In this document: positions 62,337-64,000 of the stretch, piece after piece
Numbering within the stretch: position 1 is the first letter of the stretch
Layout: every line of letters begins with the position of its first letter
Notes under the pieces: model-generated
Databases searched by the model: none
What the model was told of the DNA's origin: nothing
Seen by the model: only the letters and a program-made list of their open reading frames with translations
Assembly (NCBI RefSeq): GCF_943737005.1
Contig: NZ_CALSFU010000020.1
Coordinates: 26,553 to 90,552 of the forward strand
Direction: 5' to 3'
DNA from: Achromobacter sp. Marseille-Q4962
GTDB taxonomy: Bacteria; Pseudomonadota; Gammaproteobacteria; Burkholderiales; Burkholderiaceae_B
Length of the DNA: 64,000 nucleotides
Position numbers and translations under genes: made by a program

Positions 62337-63922
62337 ACGAACCCCGGCAAACCTACGCGCCGCTCGGCGCGCCCGCGGCGCGCTGGTTCGTGCCGGCCCT
62401 GGGCCTGTGGCTGGGCTGCCTGATGTGGGCGCGCGTGCTGATGCTGCCCGACGAAGGCCGCTACGCGGGCGTGGCCTGGGAGATGCTGCGCAGCGGCTCG
62501 CACGCCGTGCCGCTGCTCGACGGCATGCCCTATTTCCACAAGCCGCCGCTGTATTACTGGCTGGCCGAATTCTCGTACTCCCTCTTCGGCCTGAACGCGT
62601 TCGCGGCCCGCCTGCCTTCCTGGCTGGCGGCCTGGACGGCCGCGGCCGGCCTGTATGCGTTCGTGCGCCGCTACCGCGACGCCGCCACGGCCACCGTGGC
62701 CGCGGTCATTCTGGCCACCACGCCCTTTTTCTATGGCGCGGCGCAGTTCGCCAACACCGACATGATGGTCGCCGGCCTGATCACACTGTGCGTGCTCGCC
62801 GGCGCCGATGCGGTATTGCGGGCCGGCGAGAGCCGCCCCTACCGGACGATGTCCCTGGCCGCGGCGGCGCTGGCGGCCCTGGCGGTGCTGGCCAAGGGCC
62901 TGATCGGGCTGGTGCTGCCCGGCGCGACGCTGTGCCTGTGGCTCATCCTGACGCGGAACCGGCGCGGGTTCGCGGTGCTGCTCTGGCCGCCCGCCCTGGC
63001 CGTGTTCGCGCTGGTGGCCGTGCCCTGGTTCTGGCTGATGCAGCACCGCTTTCCCGGCTTCTTTCACTACTTCTTCGTCTACCAGCACTTCGAGCGGTTC
63101 GCCCAGTCGGGCTTCAACAACGTCCAGCCCTTCTGGTTCTACCTGCCCGTCATCGTCGGCCTGATGCTGCCCTGGTCGCTGTGGGCCGGCGGCGCGCTGC
63201 GCAAGGACTTCTGGGTCGCCGCGGACCCGGGCGGGCTGCGCCGCCTGATGGCGGTATGGGCCGTCGTGATACTGGGATTCTTCTCCATACCCAGCTCGAA
63301 GCTCATCGGCTACGTCGTGCCCGCCGTCCCGCCCCTCGCCACGCTGCTGGCCGAGGTCATACAGCGCGCCGTCCGGCAGCGCGCCACGGTCCGCATCCGC
63401 CGCCTGGCGCGCGCATGCGCCCTCGGATCGGCCATCCTGTGCGTGGTGCTGGTGTGCGTCTTCGCCACCAACCTGCGCAAAAGCGCCAAGCCGCTGGCTA
63501 GCCGGATCGCCGGGCAGATGCAGGCCAGCGACGTGCTGGTAACGCTGCACACCTATCCCTTCGACCTCGCTTTCTACACCGGCGCGCGCCAGCCCGTCTG
63601 GGTCGTGGACGACTGGAACGACCCCGCGATTCCAACGCGCGACAACTGGCGCAAGGAGCTGTACGACGCCGGCCACTTCGATCCGCAGCTGGCCGACCGC
63701 CTGCTGGTATCGCCCGAAGCCTTCCCGCAGCGCCTGTGCGCCGCCCCGCCGGGCAGCCGCTTCTGGGTGTGGGGCGGCCTCGACGACGAGACCCGTTACC
63801 CCGTCTTGCAGGGACGACAGCCCGCGTTCTACGATCACCGCCGCAAGGTCTGGCGCATCGATGTCGACGCCGCCTTCGCCGCGCAGGCATGCGGCCCGAA
63901 GCGAGCCGATGATGGGCATTGA
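62333..63922 (+). CDS. ArnT-like lipid A glycosyltransferase (PMT/GT83 family)
   Basis: A 529-residue integral membrane GT-C enzyme. The first periplasmic loop has PDEGRYAGVAWEMLRSG (catalytic Asp-Glu pair) and YFHKPPLYYWL, both signatures of ArnT/PMT proteins; around 11-12 membrane segments follow, then a C-terminal periplasmic domain (about 400-529). With the GT2 partner it would transfer an aminosugar or hexosamine from an undecaprenyl carrier to lipid A phosphates. In B. pertussis an ArnT homologue in the lgm locus adds glucosamine to lipid A; this gene could be its equivalent. Confidence 0.92.
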   Translation: MNEPRQTYAPLGAPAARWFVPALGLWLGCLMWARVLMLPDEGRYAGVAWEMLRSGSHAVPLLDGMPYFHKPPLYYWLAEFSYSLFGLNAFAARLPSWLAAWTAAAGLYAFVRRYRDAATATVAAVILATTPFFYGAAQFANTDMMVAGLITLCVLAGADAVLRAGESRPYRTMSLAAAALAALAVLAKGLIGLVLPGATLCLWLILTRNRRGFAVLLWPPALAVFALVAVPWFWLMQHRFPGFFHYFFVYQHFERFAQSGFNNVQPFWFYLPVIVGLMLPWSLWAGGALRKDFWVAADPGGLRRLMAVWAVVILGFFSIPSSKLIGYVVPAVPPLATLLAEVIQRAVRQRATVRIRRLARACALGSAILCVVLVCVFATNLRKSAKPLASRIAGQMQASDVLVTLHTYPFDLAFYTGARQPVWVVDDWNDPAIPTRDNWRKELYDAGHFDPQLADRLLVSPEAFPQRLCAAPPGSRFWVWGGLDDETRYPVLQGRQPAFYDHRRKVWRIDVDAAFAAQACGPKRADDGH

Positions 63923-64000
63923 ACGATACGGCATGGCGGGCAGCCCGCCCGCCTGCGCCACGCTCGGCCAGTGGCGGCGGCACTGCCCGGGAACGGCGGG
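63909..64000 (+). CDS. Start of a further gene (partial)
   Basis: ATGATG at 63909-63914 opens a frame that stays open to the right edge (30 codons, starting MMGIERYGMAGSPPACATLG) and overlaps the end of the ArnT-like gene by 14 bases. Such overlap fits an operon member, perhaps another lipid A modification gene. Too short to identify. Confidence 0.4.
   Translation, partial: MMGIERYGMAGSPPACATLGQWRRHCPGTA

Overview
The window is GC-rich (roughly two-thirds G+C), tightly packed DNA from a betaproteobacterium. The gene content points to Burkholderiales, family Alcaligenaceae, most likely a Bordetella or Achromobacter relative: a Bug/TctC-type binding protein, many LysR regulators, a large ESPR-containing autotransporter, an AtuA/acyl-CoA carboxylase cluster, DUF4148 and DUF6496 proteins, and an ArnC/ArnT-like lipid A glycosylation pair. 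This assignment is inferred from gene families; no 16S gene is present.

Layout. (1) 1-7.0 kb: a LysR regulator diverges from an ABC transporter - AtzG-like - AtzE-like amidase - GntR unit that has a sigma-54-like promoter, probably for nitrogen-compound scavenging. (2) 7.0-14.5 kb: assorted metabolic genes (monooxygenase-domain membrane protein, FMN reductase, dodecin, SDR, zinc-free ADH family, aldose epimerase). Between 8.4 and 9.4 kb lies a gene-free block with four copies of a repeat rich in DnaA-box-like 9-mers. (3) 14.6-25.5 kb: CoA-thioester catabolism (CoA transferase, enoyl-CoA hydratase, AtuA, biotin-dependent acyl-CoA carboxylase alpha and beta, acyl-CoA dehydrogenase, Bug-type binding protein). 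(4) 25.7-29.7 kb: a damaged type I-E CRISPR locus, with 23 repeats fused directly to a cas3 gene truncated in its helicase domain. All other cas genes and the leader are missing, and the locus sits between two diverged ~110 bp direct repeats. (5) 29.7-38.8 kb: housekeeping genes: mutS, L16 arginine hydroxylase, a small lipoprotein, bamC, dapA, a site-2 protease, a YciO-type protein and a zinc metallopeptidase.

(6) 38.9-44.2 kb: accessory material, including a DUF1828 gene pair, a GNAT-like protein, PaiB, short proteins, two 15-bp tandem repeat tracts, DUF4148 and the remnant of an ABC ATPase. (7) 44.2-52.4 kb: LysR, HDAC-family deacetylase and MHS transporter unit; a CSS/EAL c-di-GMP phosphodiesterase; a META-domain lipoprotein; an MFS transporter. 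(8) 52.6-58.2 kb: a 1737-residue autotransporter whose 5' untranslated region can fold into nested stems that cover the weak ribosome binding site. (9) 58.6-64 kb: a PAP2 phosphatase, an orphan histidine kinase, and ArnC-like and ArnT-like glycosyltransferases, resembling lipid A modification loci of Bordetella; a further gene begins at the right edge.

The most notable features are the cas3-CRISPR deletion fusion (possibly caused by recombination through a self-targeting spacer), the DnaA-box repeat cluster, and the structured leader of the autotransporter.
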